A stretch of 64,000 bases of DNA from Streptomyces sp. NBC_01275 (GCF_026340655.1 NZ_JAPEOZ010000001.1:3782001-3846000); one strand, 5' to 3'. Counted from the stretch's first letter, positions 1 to 12,321 are shown. A program made the numbers and translations. Notes: generated by a model not told the origin, from the letters alone.

Positions 1-1
1 G

Positions 2-364
2 CTGCAGTTCATCTTCAACGCGGGTGTGTCGATGATCCTGGCCCGGGCCGGGGCGAAGACCCCGGACATCGCGCAGCTGATGCCGTTCGTCCTGCGCACC
101 TGGATGTACCTGTCCGGCGTGATGTGGAGCATCGACAAGCTGCTCAGCAAGCACACCGGCCTGCCGTCCTGGGTCGTCGACGTGCTGCGCGCCAACCCGG
201 CCGCCGTCTACATCGACCTGATGCGCTTCGCGCTGATCGACAGCTTCCACGCGAGCCAGCTGCCGCCCCACGTATGGCTGGTCGCGACCGGCTGGGCACT
301 GCTCGCGGGCGTCGGCGGCTTCATCTACTTCTGGAAGGCTGAGGAGACGTACGGCCGTGGCTGA
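2..364 (+). CDS. ABC-2 type transporter permease, C-terminal part (5' end outside window)
   Basis: The reading frame is open from base 2 and ends at the TGA at 362-364, so only the last 120 residues are present. They contain hydrophobic stretches typical of the last membrane helices of ABC-2 exporters (around FNAGVSMILAR, and WLVATGWALLAGVGGFIYFW near the end) followed by a short charged tail. The GTG of the next gene, an ABC ATPase, overlaps the stop by 8 bases, so the two are translationally coupled subunits of one exporter. The ATPase is of the polysaccharide/teichoic-acid type, so the permease probably exports a cell-wall polymer (TagG/Wzm-like). The substrate is an inference from family only. 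Confidence 0.8.
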   Translation: MQFIFNAGVSMILARAGAKTPDIAQLMPFVLRTWMYLSGVMWSIDKLLSKHTGLPSWVVDVLRANPAAVYIDLMRFALIDSFHASQLPPHVWLVATGWALLAGVGGFIYFWKAEETYGRG

Positions 365-1223
365 CAACACGATCCACCCCGAGCCCTTCGCGTACGACGG
401 CGAGCGGGCCCCCACCGTCATCGCCGACGGCGTCGACATCGTCTACCGGGTCAACGGCACCGGCGGCGGCCGCGGCAGCGCCACCGCCGCCCTCAACCGC
501 ATCCTGCGCCGCAAACAGACCGAGAAGGCGGCGGGCACCCGGCTGGTGCACGCCGTGAAGAACGTCTCGTTCGTGGCGTACAAGGGCGAGGCGATCGGCC
601 TGATCGGCTCCAACGGCTCCGGCAAGTCGACGCTGCTCAAGGCAGTCGCGGGCCTGCTGCCGGTGGAGAACGGCAGGATCTACACCGACGGCCAGCCCTC
701 CCTCCTCGGCGTCAACGCGGCCCTGATGGGCGACCTGACCGGCGAGCGCAACGTCTACCTCGGCGGTCTGGCGATGGGCATGTCCCGGGAGCAGATCAAG
801 GAGCGCTACCAGCAGATCGTGGAGTTCTCCGGCATCAACGACAAGGGCGACTTCATCTCCCTGCCCATGCGCACCTACTCCTCCGGCATGGGCTCCCGCC
901 TGCGGTTCTCCATCGCCGCCGCCAAGGACCACGACGTCCTCCTCATCGACGAGGCCCTCGCCACCGGCGACGCGCAGTTCCGGCGACGCTCGGCGGACCG
1001 GATCCGCGAGATGCGCGAGCACGCGGGCACCGTCTTCCTGGTCAGCCACAGCAACAGCTCGATCCGCGAGACCTGCGAGCGGGTGATCTGGCTGGAACGC
1101 GGCGAGCTGAAGATGGACGGCCCCACCGAGGACGTCATGCAGGAGTACGAGGCCTTCACCGGGGACGGCAAGGCCAAGAAGAAGCCCGCCCCGAAGCCGA
1201 AGCCGGTCGCGGCGACCGCGTAA
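357..1223 (+). CDS. ABC transporter ATP-binding protein, teichoic acid/polysaccharide export type
   Basis: A 288-residue cytoplasmic ATPase that would power export of a cell-surface polymer through the upstream permease. Visible motifs are Walker A GSNGSGKST (84-92), signature YSSGMGSRL (174-182), Walker B VLLIDEA (194-200) and an H-loop SH (230-231). The LIDEALATGD context and the long extension before the ATPase core match the TagH/Wzt subfamily, but there is no large C-terminal substrate-binding domain, only a Lys/Pro/Ala tail of about 20 residues. The start is GTG at 357, overlapping the permease stop. Transcription probably ends at the strong hairpin at 1284-1327. Confidence 0.9.
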   Translation: MADNTIHPEPFAYDGERAPTVIADGVDIVYRVNGTGGGRGSATAALNRILRRKQTEKAAGTRLVHAVKNVSFVAYKGEAIGLIGSNGSGKSTLLKAVAGLLPVENGRIYTDGQPSLLGVNAALMGDLTGERNVYLGGLAMGMSREQIKERYQQIVEFSGINDKGDFISLPMRTYSSGMGSRLRFSIAAAKDHDVLLIDEALATGDAQFRRRSADRIREMREHAGTVFLVSHSNSSIRETCERVIWLERGELKMDGPTEDVMQEYEAFTGDGKAKKKPAPKPKPVAATA

Positions 1224-1270
1224 CGGACGGCGGCACAGCGCCGACCGGGCAACGGACGGCGGCACAGCGC
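1222..1270. repeat. Perfect 20-bp direct repeat, period 29, starting in a stop codon
   Basis: The 20-mer aacggacggcggcacagcgc occurs at 1222-1241 and again at 1251-1270. The first copy begins inside the TAA stop of the ABC ATPase. It looks like a local duplication of the sequence just past the gene end. Confidence 0.85.
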
Positions 1271-1283
1271 ACGGCGCACCAGC

Positions 1284-1327
1284 GCGAAGGAGGGGCGCCC
1301 CGAAGACCCGGGGCGCCCCTCCTTCGC
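1284..1327. terminator. Strong bidirectional terminator hairpin
   Basis: Arms 1284-1301 and 1310-1327 are perfect inverted complements of 18 bp with an 8-base loop. The hairpin lies between the convergent ABC ATPase and glutamate dehydrogenase genes and ends 8 bases from the latter's stop codon. There is no U-tract, as usual for streptomycete terminators. Confidence 0.85.
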
Positions 1328-1335
1328 ATCCGCAC

Positions 1336-4300
1336 CTACGAATGCGTCCGCAGCAGCGTGCGCATCGTGCGCATCGCCACCGACAGGTTGGCCAGGTCGA
1401 ACGTCTCCGAGCCCTGGATCTCCTCCAGGGTGGTGCGCGCCCGGCCCAGGATCGCCGCGTTCTTCTCCTCCCACGCCTTGAAGCGCTGCTCGGGCGTCGA
1501 GCTGCCGTTGCCGACGGCCAGGACGTCCGCGGTCAGCGCCGCGTGGGCCGCGTACAGGTCCTCGCGGATCGAGGCGCGGGCCATGGACTGCCAGCGGTCG
1601 GCGCGCGGCAGATCGATGATGCGGTCCATGAGCTGGGTGATGTGCAGCCGGTCGGCGAGGTCGTAGGAGATCTCGGCCACGTCCAGCGGGTCACGGCCCA
1701 TGCGGTCGGCCACCGAGACGATGTCCAGCGCCGGGAACGCCGAGGAGAACCCGGCCACCCGGGTGGCCAGCTCGTCCGGGACCCCGGCCTCGGTCAGCTC
1801 GTCGTAGATCTTCTGCCACCACTCGAGGTCCGCGCCGCGCAGCAGCTTCGTCAGCTGCGACCAGACCTGCTCGACGCGCTCGGCGAAGAACTCGACGGTC
1901 TCGGCGAGCTGCAGCGGCTGCGGCCGGTTGTTCAGCAGCCAGCGCGTGCCGCGCTCGACGAGCCGCCGCGAATGCAGCCGGATACGGGTCTGCACGCCGG
2001 CCTCGACCCGGTTGTCGAGAGCCTCGACCGCATCCCACACCGGCGCCGAGCGGAAGATCGCCCGGGCCGCGGTCTGCGCCCGCACGATCTCCTCCAGCGA
2101 CGCGCCGGTCTCCTCGCGCAACCGGTGCAGATACGTCGTACCGCCCGTGTTGACCGTGTCGTTGACCAGCACCGTCGTGGTGATCTCGCGGCGCAGCGGG
2201 TGGCTGTCGACGTAGCTCGGGAACCTCTCGCGCAGCGCGGTCGGGAAGTACGCGTGCAGCAGGCTGCGCAGATAGGGGTCGTCGGGCAGCGAGGTGTGCA
2301 GCAGCTCGTCCGACACCGTGATCTTCGTGTACGCCATCAGCACGGCCGTCTCCGGCCCGGTCAGCCCCTGCGCGGCGCCGAGGCGCTCACGGATCTGCCG
2401 GTCGGTGGGCAGGAACTCCAGCGCCCGGTCGAGGTGCCCCTCGCGGACCAGGTGGCGCATGAAGCGCTGCTGCGCGTGGAGCATGTCCTTGGACTGGAGC
2501 AGGGCGTTGGCGATCGCCGTGTTCTGCGCGTAGTTGTTGCGCAGCACGAGAGCGCCGACCTCGTCGGTCATCTCGGCGAGCAGCTTGTTGCGCTGCTTGA
2601 CGGTCATGTCGCCGTCGGTGACCAGGCCGTTGAGCAGGATCTTGATGTTCACCTCGTGGTCGGAGGTGTCCACGCCCGCGCTGTTGTCGATGGCATCCGT
2701 GTTGATCCTGCCGCCGCGCAGCGCGAACTCGATCCGGCCGAGCTGGGTCAGGCCCAGGTTGCCGCCCTCGCCGACGACCTTGACGCGCAGATCGGCGCCG
2801 TCGACGCGGATCGGGTCGTTGGCCTTGTCGCCGACGTCCGCGTTCGACTCCGTGCCCGACTTCACGTACGTGCCGATGCCGCCGTTCCACAGCAGGTCCA
2901 CCTGCGCCCGCAGGATCGCCTTCATCAGGTCGGCCGGGGTCAGCTTGGTCACGCCCGGCTCGATGCCGAGGGCCTCACGGATGTGCCCGTTGACGGGGAT
3001 CGCCTTCGCCGTACGGGGGAACACGCCGCCGCCGGCCGAGACGAGGTCGCCGTCGTAGTCGGCCCAGCTGGAGCGGGGCAGCTCGAACAGGCGGCGGCGC
3101 TCGGCGTAGGAGACGGCCGCGTCCGGGTTCGGGTCGATGAAGATGTGCCGGTGGTCGAAGGCGGCGATCAGCCGGATGTGCTCGGAGAGCAGCATGCCGT
3201 TGCCGAACACGTCGCCGGACATGTCGCCGATGCCGACGACCGTGAAGTCCTCGGTCTGCGTGTCGACGCCCAGCTCCTGGAAGTGCCGCTTGACGGACTC
3301 CCAGGCTCCGCGGGCGGTGATGCCCATGCCCTTGTGGTCGTAGCCGGCCGAGCCGCCGGAGGCGAAGGCGTCGCCGAGCCAGAAGTCGTACGACTGGGCG
3401 ACCTCGTTGGCGATGTCGGAGAACGTCGCCGTGCCCTTGTCGGCCGCGACCACCAGGTAGGTGTCGTCCTCGTCGTGCCGTACGACGTTCTGCGGGGGCA
3501 CGACCTCCCCGCCGACCATGTTGTCGGTGATGTCCAGCAGCGCCGAGATGAACGTCTTGTAGCTGGAGATGCCCTCGGCCAGCCACGCGTCGCGGTCCAC
3601 GGCCGGGTCGGGCAGCCGCTTGGCGACGAAGCCGCCCTTCGCGCCGACGGGCACGATCACGGTGTTCTTCACCATCTGCGCCTTGACCAGACCGAGCACC
3701 TCGGTCCGGAAGTCCTCACGCCGGTCGGACCAGCGCAGACCGCCGCGCGCGACCTTCCCGAACCGCAGGTGCACGCCCTCGACCTGCGGCGAGTACACCC
3801 AGATCTCGAACGCCGGCCGGGGCGCCGGCAGATCGGGGATGGCCCGCGGGTCGAACTTCATGGAGACGTAGTCGTGCGGGGCGCCGTGCGCGCTCTTCTG
3901 GAAGAAGTTGGTGCGCAGGGTCGCCTTGATGACGGTGAGGAAGGACCGCAGGATCCGGTCCTCGTCGAGAGAGGCCACCTGGTCCAGGGCCGCGTCGAGC
4001 TCCTCCAGCAGGGCGTCGACGATCTCGTGCCCGGCACGCTGGCGGTCCGGCGACATCCGCGCCTCGAAGAGGGAGACCAGCAGCCGGGTGGTGTGGACGT
4101 TGGTCTTGAGGGTGTCCTCCATGTAGTCCTGGCTGAAGGTGGACCCGGCCTGCCGCAGGTACTTGGCGTACGCCCGCAGCACCATCGCCTGCCGCCAAGT
4201 CAGCCCCGCGCCCAGCACCAGCGCGTTGAACCCGTCGTTCTCCGCCCTGCCGGTCCAGGTCGCGGAGAACGCCTCCTGGAACCGCTCACGCCCGTCGTCG

Positions 4301-6282
4301 CCGAGGGAGTCGCCGCCCGGACCGGACAGGTTCCCGGGGATGCGCAGACCGAAGTCGTAGATCCAGGCGATGCTGCGGTCCGCGCAGCGCAGCTCGTACG
4401 GCCGCTCGTCGATCACCTCGACGCCGAGCCGGCTGAGCACCGGCAGGACGGCCGACAGGGAGATCGCCTCACCCTTGCGGTAGATCTTGAAGCGGCGCTC
4501 GTCGGGCCCTGCGCCCACCGGCTCGTACAGGCTGAACGCGAAGTTCTGCTCCTCGGTGAGCTTCTCGAGCCGGACGAGGTCGGCGACCGCGGCGCGCGGG
4601 ATGTGGTCGGCCTTGTAGCCCTCGGGGAAGGCGTTGTTGTAGCGCCGCAGCAGCTCCGCGGCCCGCTCCTCCCCGCACTCCCCGTTCAGAGCCTCGGCGA
4701 AGGCGTCGGCCCAGGAGCGCGCCGCCTCCACCAGCCGCGCCTCGATGCGGTCCTTGTCGGCGTCGGACAGCTCCGGCAGCTCGGTGCCCTGCGGGACGCG
4801 GACGACGAAGTGCAGCCGGGACAGGATCGACTCGGTGTTCCAGGCGGTGAAGTCGACGCTGGTCCCGCCGAGCTCCTCCTTCAGGATGTCGATGATCCGC
4901 AGCCGCACGCCGGTCGTGTACCGGTCACGGGGCAGGTAGACGAGCGCGGAGTAGTAGCGGCCGTACTCGTCCTGCCGCAGGTAGAGCCGCAGCCGCCGGC
5001 GCTCCTGCAGATACAGGACGCTGGTGACGATGGACCTCAGTTCGTCCACCGGCGTCTGGAACAGCTCGTCGCGCGGGTAGGTCTCCATGATCTGGAGCAG
5101 GTCGCGCCCGTCGTGGCTGTTGGGCGAGAAACCCGCGCCCGTCAGCACGGCGTCGACCTTGCGGCGCACGACGGGGACCCGGATCACGGACTCGGTGTAG
5201 GCGGCGGAGGAGAACAGGCCCAGGAACCGGCGCTCCCCCACCACATTCCCGTCGGCGTCGAACTTCTTCACGCCGACGTAGTCGAGGTAGGAGGGCCGGT
5301 GGACGGTGGCCCGGCTGTTCGCCTTGGTCAGCACCAGCAGCTTGTGCTCGCGCGCCTTGGCGCGGGCGTCGGCCGGGAGCCGCTCGAAGGAGGGGCTGAC
5401 GGGGTGGGCGTCGCCGTCGGCGTGATGCGGATCGGCCCGCAGAATGCCCAGCCCGGTGCCGGGGACGGCGGCGAGGGAGTCGTCCTCGCGCAGCTGGTAT
5501 TCCCGGTAGCCGAGGAAGGTGAAGTGATCGGCGGCCAGCCAGCGCAGCAGCTCGCGGGCCTCGTCGACCTCGGGCGAGGTGAGATCGCCGGGGACGGGCT
5601 CGCTCGGCAGGTCGTCCGCGATCCGCATCGCGGCCTCGCGCATCTTCTCCCAGTCCTCGACGGCCTCCCGGACGTCGGACAGGACGCGCAGCAGATCAGC
5701 CGTGATCTGCTTCAGATCGGCGCGGTCGGACTCCCGGTCCGTCTCCACGTGGATCCAGGACTCGACGTGCACGTCGTGCGGAAGCTCCCCGCCGGCCGAG
5801 GGCGCGTCGAGCACCTCGATGAGCTTGCCGACGACATCGCGGCGGACGACGACCTGCGGATGGATGACGAGATGGATCCCGCGTCCCTGCCGGGTCAGCT
5901 CATTGGTCACGGAGTCGACGAGGAAGGGCATGTCGTCCGTCACCACCTCCACGACGGAGTGACTGCACGCCCAGCCGTTCTCCTCGACGGTCGGCGTGTG
6001 CACCCGGACGTTCGCGGTGCCCTGCGGCCGGTTCTCGGCGAGCCGGTAGTGGGAGAGCGCGGCGCCGAAGACGTCGACCGGGTCACGGTCGGCGAGGTCC
6101 TCCGGCGCGGTGTGCAGGTAGTAGCGCTGGAGGAACGACAGCAAGGACGCACGGTCCGGGGTGTCCGGAGTGCCCCCGCCCTTCGTCCCAGTCGGTAGGC
6201 GCCCCCCGACCGGACTGTTCTCAGCGACCCGGGCCGCCCGCTCGAGCAGCTCGGCCTTGGCTTCGTCCAGCTTGGTCTGCAT
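1336..6282 (-). CDS. NAD-specific glutamate dehydrogenase, large (about 180 kDa) type
   Basis: A 1648-residue enzyme of the large-subunit NAD-GDH class first characterised in Streptomyces clavuligerus. It catalyses oxidative deamination of glutamate to 2-oxoglutarate and ammonium. The catalytic core is recognisable near residues 840-890 (GGLRWSDRREDFRTEVLGLV, then QMVKNTVIVPVGAKGGF with the conserved lysines). The dinucleotide-binding region follows (VVGIGDMSGDVFGNGML). The long N-terminal region is the presumed regulatory part. I chose the ATG at 6280-6282, because an AGGAG lies 10 bases upstream of it. An ATG 27 bases further out (6309) has no ribosome-binding site. The gene stands alone, with a terminator just beyond its stop. 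Confidence 0.93.
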   Translation of the reverse strand: MQTKLDEAKAELLERAARVAENSPVGGRLPTGTKGGGTPDTPDRASLLSFLQRYYLHTAPEDLADRDPVDVFGAALSHYRLAENRPQGTANVRVHTPTVEENGWACSHSVVEVVTDDMPFLVDSVTNELTRQGRGIHLVIHPQVVVRRDVVGKLIEVLDAPSAGGELPHDVHVESWIHVETDRESDRADLKQITADLLRVLSDVREAVEDWEKMREAAMRIADDLPSEPVPGDLTSPEVDEARELLRWLAADHFTFLGYREYQLREDDSLAAVPGTGLGILRADPHHADGDAHPVSPSFERLPADARAKAREHKLLVLTKANSRATVHRPSYLDYVGVKKFDADGNVVGERRFLGLFSSAAYTESVIRVPVVRRKVDAVLTGAGFSPNSHDGRDLLQIMETYPRDELFQTPVDELRSIVTSVLYLQERRRLRLYLRQDEYGRYYSALVYLPRDRYTTGVRLRIIDILKEELGGTSVDFTAWNTESILSRLHFVVRVPQGTELPELSDADKDRIEARLVEAARSWADAFAEALNGECGEERAAELLRRYNNAFPEGYKADHIPRAAVADLVRLEKLTEEQNFAFSLYEPVGAGPDERRFKIYRKGEAISLSAVLPVLSRLGVEVIDERPYELRCADRSIAWIYDFGLRIPGNLSGPGGDSLGDDGRERFQEAFSATWTGRAENDGFNALVLGAGLTWRQAMVLRAYAKYLRQAGSTFSQDYMEDTLKTNVHTTRLLVSLFEARMSPDRQRAGHEIVDALLEELDAALDQVASLDEDRILRSFLTVIKATLRTNFFQKSAHGAPHDYVSMKFDPRAIPDLPAPRPAFEIWVYSPQVEGVHLRFGKVARGGLRWSDRREDFRTEVLGLVKAQMVKNTVIVPVGAKGGFVAKRLPDPAVDRDAWLAEGISSYKTFISALLDITDNMVGGEVVPPQNVVRHDEDDTYLVVAADKGTATFSDIANEVAQSYDFWLGDAFASGGSAGYDHKGMGITARGAWESVKRHFQELGVDTQTEDFTVVGIGDMSGDVFGNGMLLSEHIRLIAAFDHRHIFIDPNPDAAVSYAERRRLFELPRSSWADYDGDLVSAGGGVFPRTAKAIPVNGHIREALGIEPGVTKLTPADLMKAILRAQVDLLWNGGIGTYVKSGTESNADVGDKANDPIRVDGADLRVKVVGEGGNLGLTQLGRIEFALRGGRINTDAIDNSAGVDTSDHEVNIKILLNGLVTDGDMTVKQRNKLLAEMTDEVGALVLRNNYAQNTAIANALLQSKDMLHAQQRFMRHLVREGHLDRALEFLPTDRQIRERLGAAQGLTGPETAVLMAYTKITVSDELLHTSLPDDPYLRSLLHAYFPTALRERFPSYVDSHPLRREITTTVLVNDTVNTGGTTYLHRLREETGASLEEIVRAQTAARAIFRSAPVWDAVEALDNRVEAGVQTRIRLHSRRLVERGTRWLLNNRPQPLQLAETVEFFAERVEQVWSQLTKLLRGADLEWWQKIYDELTEAGVPDELATRVAGFSSAFPALDIVSVADRMGRDPLDVAEISYDLADRLHITQLMDRIIDLPRADRWQSMARASIREDLYAAHAALTADVLAVGNGSSTPEQRFKAWEEKNAAILGRARTTLEEIQGSETFDLANLSVAMRTMRTLLRTHS

Positions 6283-6849
6283 TGTCCTCTGGCTCCTGTC
6301 GCGCGCCATTGCGTGACGTAGAAGGAAGTACGGTCTCTTCGCTTCCGACGTAACGCCGCGACGCGGGGTGTCCGGTCTGCTCCGACGCTATGCCGCAAGG
6401 TGAGATGAGCGGGGGGTTATCAGCCATTCTCGACACGTCCCCGGGGTGTGACACTGCTCTCTGCGGAGCGTGCACCCGGAGTGTGTACGGCGTCCTGGGG
6501 GCCCTTGCGACCCCGTCCCGCCCGCGAAGACCAGCGACCGCAGCCCGGTCACGGAGACAATCCGCACTCACCGGGCGCAGGGCAGGGGCAACCACGCCCC
6601 CGCGAACTATCGCGCTGATCACGCCACCAGGCTATCGCCCCTCCCCGGCCCCCCGTCATGAGCCGTATGTGTACAAAACAAGGGCCCTAACTTTGCCGTT
6701 CTGCACAGGGGGGAGAGGGGGGTGATGTGCGGGGGGGGCAGGGGAGGGGGTGAAGTGCGGGGGCGGGGACGGGAGGGGACGGGCGGGGGCGAGGACAAGT
6801 CGGCGCGGCCCCGCGGCACAACCTCACCCAGCCACCCGCCCCCGCTACC
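6283..6849. other. Intergenic region with a G-run tract
   Basis: No convincing gene. The part next to glutamate dehydrogenase must carry its promoter, but I could not pick a clear -35/-10 pair. From about 6709 to 6800 the + strand is an almost continuous series of G runs of 3 to 8 bases, just past the 3' end of the HAD gene. The one + strand ORF here (6390-6725) has no ribosome-binding site or recognisable sequence. Confidence 0.6.
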
Positions 6850-7518
6850 TCACGCGGCCATCCGCCCCGCAACCTCCACCGCTTCCGCCAACGTGTCCAC
6901 CACGGGCGCCCCGACCCCCTCGAGGCTGGCCCGACTGTGCGACCCCCCGGTGTACAGCACGGCTCTCGCCCCCGCATGCATCGCGGCCACCGCGTCATCG
7001 GCGGCGTCCCCGATCACCACCGTCCGCGCCGGCTCCACCCCTCCCAGCGCCGCGAGATGCCGCACCATGTGCTCGGCCTTGCTCCCGCCGGACGGTCCGG
7101 TCCGCCCGTCCACCCGTACGAAGTGCGGCTCGATCCCGAACCCGCGCACCAGCGGAACGAGTTCCTCATGGACGTACATGCTCAGCAGCGACTGACTGTG
7201 CCCCGCCGACCGCCACCCCGCGAGCAGCTCCACCGCCCCCTGGGTGAGCTCGCACCGCGCCCGGTGCTCCGCGTAGTACCGATGGAAGACCTCGTCCATG
7301 ACCTCCCACTCCTCGTCGGTGGGCAGTCTCCCCATCAGCCGCTCATAGAACTTCGGTACCGGCACGCAGTACAACGCCCGGTACCGCTCCAGCGTGATCG
7401 GCTCCAGCCCCAACTCGACGAACGCCGCGTTCGTCGCCCCGATGATCGCTTCGTTGTCGTGGAACAGCGTCCCGTTCCAGTCCCAGACGATATGCACCGC
7501 TTCCTGCTGCTTCCCCAT
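6850..7518 (-). CDS. HAD family hydrolase (phosphoglycolate-phosphatase-like)
   Basis: A 222-residue haloacid-dehalogenase-fold phosphatase. Motif I is DWNGT (13-17 from the chosen start), with the nucleophilic Asp but Asn instead of the usual second acid two residues on (DWNGT instead of DxDGT). Motif II Ser/Thr lies in LLSMY, motif III Lys in GGSKAEH and motif IV in VIGDAADD, so the hydrolase core is complete. An alpha-helical cap between motifs I and II fits subfamily I (Gph-like). The start taken is the ATG at 7516-7518. A TTG 30 bases upstream is possible but less likely. The substrate is unknown. Confidence 0.85.
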   Translation of the reverse strand: MGKQQEAVHIVWDWNGTLFHDNEAIIGATNAAFVELGLEPITLERYRALYCVPVPKFYERLMGRLPTDEEWEVMDEVFHRYYAEHRARCELTQGAVELLAGWRSAGHSQSLLSMYVHEELVPLVRGFGIEPHFVRVDGRTGPSGGSKAEHMVRHLAALGGVEPARTVVIGDAADDAVAAMHAGARAVLYTGGSHSRASLEGVGAPVVDTLAEAVEVAGRMAA

Positions 7519-7601
7519 ACCCGCAAACGTACCCGCCACCACTGACAATCAAGAGAACACCGGCCCACGGAACGGGACGGGGAAGCCGCCGTTCCCTTCG
7601 G

Positions 7602-8117
7602 CTACTCCCCGGACCCCACCAGATTCGGGATCTCCTGCGTGGCGAACCACAGCAGCTCATGATCCTCGGCCCCGTCCACGACGAACTGCGCGTCGTCGTC
7701 CCCGCCTTCCGCCGCCGCCACCGCCGCGGCCGCCGCGGTCACGTCCGCCTCCGCGTCGCCCGAGTCGACGTGCACGGCGGCCGCCTTGGCCAGCGACACG
7801 ATCCCGGCCACCCGCACCTCGCCGAGCGCCGCCGGGTCCAGCCCCCGGTCGGGGTCGGCCACGGCCGCCCGGTCGGGTACGTCCACGGCGACCACGACCC
7901 GCCGCCGCGGCGCCCCCGCATCCACCGCGAGCAGCCGCAGCGAGGCGAGCGCCGCCCGGCTGAGGGCCGCGTACTCCAGCTCCTCGATGTCGTCGGAGAG
8001 GTACCACTCGCGCAACGCGGGCGTGACGGCGTACGCGACGAGCGGCCCGGACCCCAGCTCCCCCGTCTTGTGGGCCTCGGCGAGGCCGGGGAGGGTCAGG
8101 GGAACGTAGACGCGCAT
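7602..8117 (-). CDS. DUF6912 family conserved actinobacterial protein
   Basis: A 171-residue soluble protein starting MRVYVPLTLPGL and rich in Ala, Asp and Val. It resembles the uncharacterised actinobacterial family now called DUF6912, usually found near secA. I see no catalytic motif, signal peptide or membrane segment. The ATG at 8115-8117 is preceded by a purine-rich gaaagag. It lies upstream of the HAD gene on the same strand with an 83-base gap, so the two may be cotranscribed. Function unknown. Confidence 0.75.
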   Translation of the reverse strand: MRVYVPLTLPGLAEAHKTGELGSGPLVAYAVTPALREWYLSDDIEELEYAALSRAALASLRLLAVDAGAPRRRVVVAVDVPDRAAVADPDRGLDPAALGEVRVAGIVSLAKAAAVHVDSGDAEADVTAAAAAVAAAEGGDDDAQFVVDGAEDHELLWFATQEIPNLVGSGE

Positions 8118-8371
8118 GACTGGCCGCTCTTTCGTGGTCGAAGGCTCCGCTCGGCGCTCCGGCAAGGACGCGAAGGACGCTCCCGCGCCTCCCCGGAGGA
8201 CCTTCAGGATACGTGCGGGAGTCCCCTTTCGGGCCCCTGCCCACACCCCGGAACGCGTCCACCGCATGCCCCGGAATTCACCCCCCGCACCCCGCCCACC
8301 CGGGCTTTTCCCTCCACCGACCACCCTGATAGGTGAATCCCCTCCACCCCCTGCCCCCACTCTCCGCTCCC

Positions 8372-8401
8372 TTGCCGTCACACACCGCGACCCTCTACAA
8401 G
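8372..8401 (+). promoter_or_regulatory. Candidate promoter for the Rv3235-family gene
   Basis: TTGCCG at 8372-8377 and TACAAG at 8396-8401 are separated by 18 bases, 63 bases before the ATG at 8465. The divergent gap 8118-8464 holds nothing else I can recognise apart from C-rich filler. Confidence 0.3.
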
Positions 8402-8464
8402 ATCCACAACGGCAAGTTACCGCCCGGTAGATCCGGGCCCGTGGAACGTAGAACGGGGACACCC

Positions 8465-9100
8465 ATGAACAAGGTCATGACGAGGGCGCAGCACCACCCC
8501 GGCACCCGCCCGCCCGGCCGCCGCGACACCCGCCGCCCCGCGGGCGCCCCGCCGCGCACCCCGGGCGGCGGCACGCCCCGCACGGCGCCCGACGGCGGCC
8601 GCCCACCCGGCTCCCCCGGCTCCGCAGGCCCCGCCCACACCCGCCCTGCCGACAGCCGCCCCGCAGGCGCCCCACCCCGCACCCACACCTCCCGTACGAC
8701 GCCGACCGCGCCCCAGCCCGCCACAACGGCCCCCAGCACCCCCGTCGCCCCCGTCGCCCAGCCCCGCCCCACCGACCTCTTCGCCGACCGCCTCCTCGCC
8801 GTCCTGAGCGGCCGGCGTCCCGTCCACTTCATGCTCCGGCACACCGTCGGCCCCGCCTACGACGACCTCGCGCGCCTCGCCGAACGCGGCCCCCTGCGCA
8901 CCCGCGACGGCATCAGCCCGATCGTCCGGGACATCGGCTACTACGTCCCCCGCCCCGGTGCGATCGAGGCCTTCGCCCGCATCGGCTCCGGCGACCGTCT
9001 GCGCGCGATGGCCTTCCGCCTGGAACTCGGCGCCGACCGCCGCTGGCGGTGCACCGCAGTGGAACTGGGCGGCCCCCGCAGCCCGCGCCCGCGCGACTGA
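8465..9100 (+). CDS. Rv3235 family protein (DUF6459)
   Basis: A 211-residue protein with two parts. The first 105 or so residues are a Pro/Arg/Thr/Gly-rich, presumably disordered tail. From about residue 110 (DLFADRLLAVLSGRRPVHFM) the conserved Rv3235 domain follows, including PIVRDIGYYVPRPGAIEAFAR and FRLELGADRRWRC. The family is conserved across actinobacteria next to secA, and its function is not established. It converges on secA with a shared terminator between them. The ATG at 8465 was chosen; an in-frame ATG at 8477 is also possible. Confidence 0.8.
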   Translation: MNKVMTRAQHHPGTRPPGRRDTRRPAGAPPRTPGGGTPRTAPDGGRPPGSPGSAGPAHTRPADSRPAGAPPRTHTSRTTPTAPQPATTAPSTPVAPVAQPRPTDLFADRLLAVLSGRRPVHFMLRHTVGPAYDDLARLAERGPLRTRDGISPIVRDIGYYVPRPGAIEAFARIGSGDRLRAMAFRLELGADRRWRCTAVELGGPRSPRPRD

Positions 9101-9138
9101 GACGACCCGGCCCGCCCCACGCGCATACGCACGCACAA

Positions 9139-9168
9139 GGGCCGGGCCACCCTCGGGTGACCCGGCCC
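9139..9168. terminator. Terminator hairpin between Rv3235-family gene and secA
   Basis: Arms 9139-9151 (gggccgggccacc) and 9156-9168 (ggtgacccggccc) pair over 13 positions with one mismatch around a CTCG loop. It serves both convergent genes. Confidence 0.75.
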
Positions 9169-9216
9169 CAAGCCGCTGCGCTACTTCATACAGCCCTGCT
9201 TCTCACGCTTACGACG

Positions 9217-12033
<2,817 letters not shown>

Positions 12034-12075
12034 GGGGGTTGGTCTCCTTGCCGGTCGGGCCTAGGACGGTCGGTT

Positions 12076-12103
12076 TCCATATTCCACATGACTCACTGAG
12101 CAA
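12076..12103 (-). promoter_or_regulatory. Candidate secA promoter
   Basis: On the minus strand TTGCTC (12103-12098) is followed after 16 bases by TATGGA (12081-12076), about 40 bases before the secA GTG. It is the only vegetative-looking pair in this short leader. Confidence 0.35.
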
Positions 12104-12321
12104 CGGCCATCGTATGCGAGGACCCCGCCGCCCCGGGAGGCCTGCCGTGACGAGGACCGCACACTCCTGCGCGCCTGCTCCAAAATCTTCTCCAAAGAGG
12201 AGAACGGCCGGGCCCCGCCGATGGTGCCGCGTCCGGCACGCGAATTGCGCGAATTGTGATCACCCACTCACGCACCGCAAAACAATGGCGCCCCCCGCAC
12301 ACCCCCGAACAGAATCGGGCG

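Noticed and set aside
1342..6198. 1618-codon open frame on the + strand opposite glutamate dehydrogenase
   Set aside because: Its codons mirror the GC-biased third positions of the real gene; no ribosome-binding site or recognisable domain; composition is Arg/Asp/Val/Gly-rich filler.
6390..6725. 111-codon + strand ORF in the gap upstream of glutamate dehydrogenase
   Set aside because: No ribosome-binding site or recognisable sequence, and it runs into the G-run tract.
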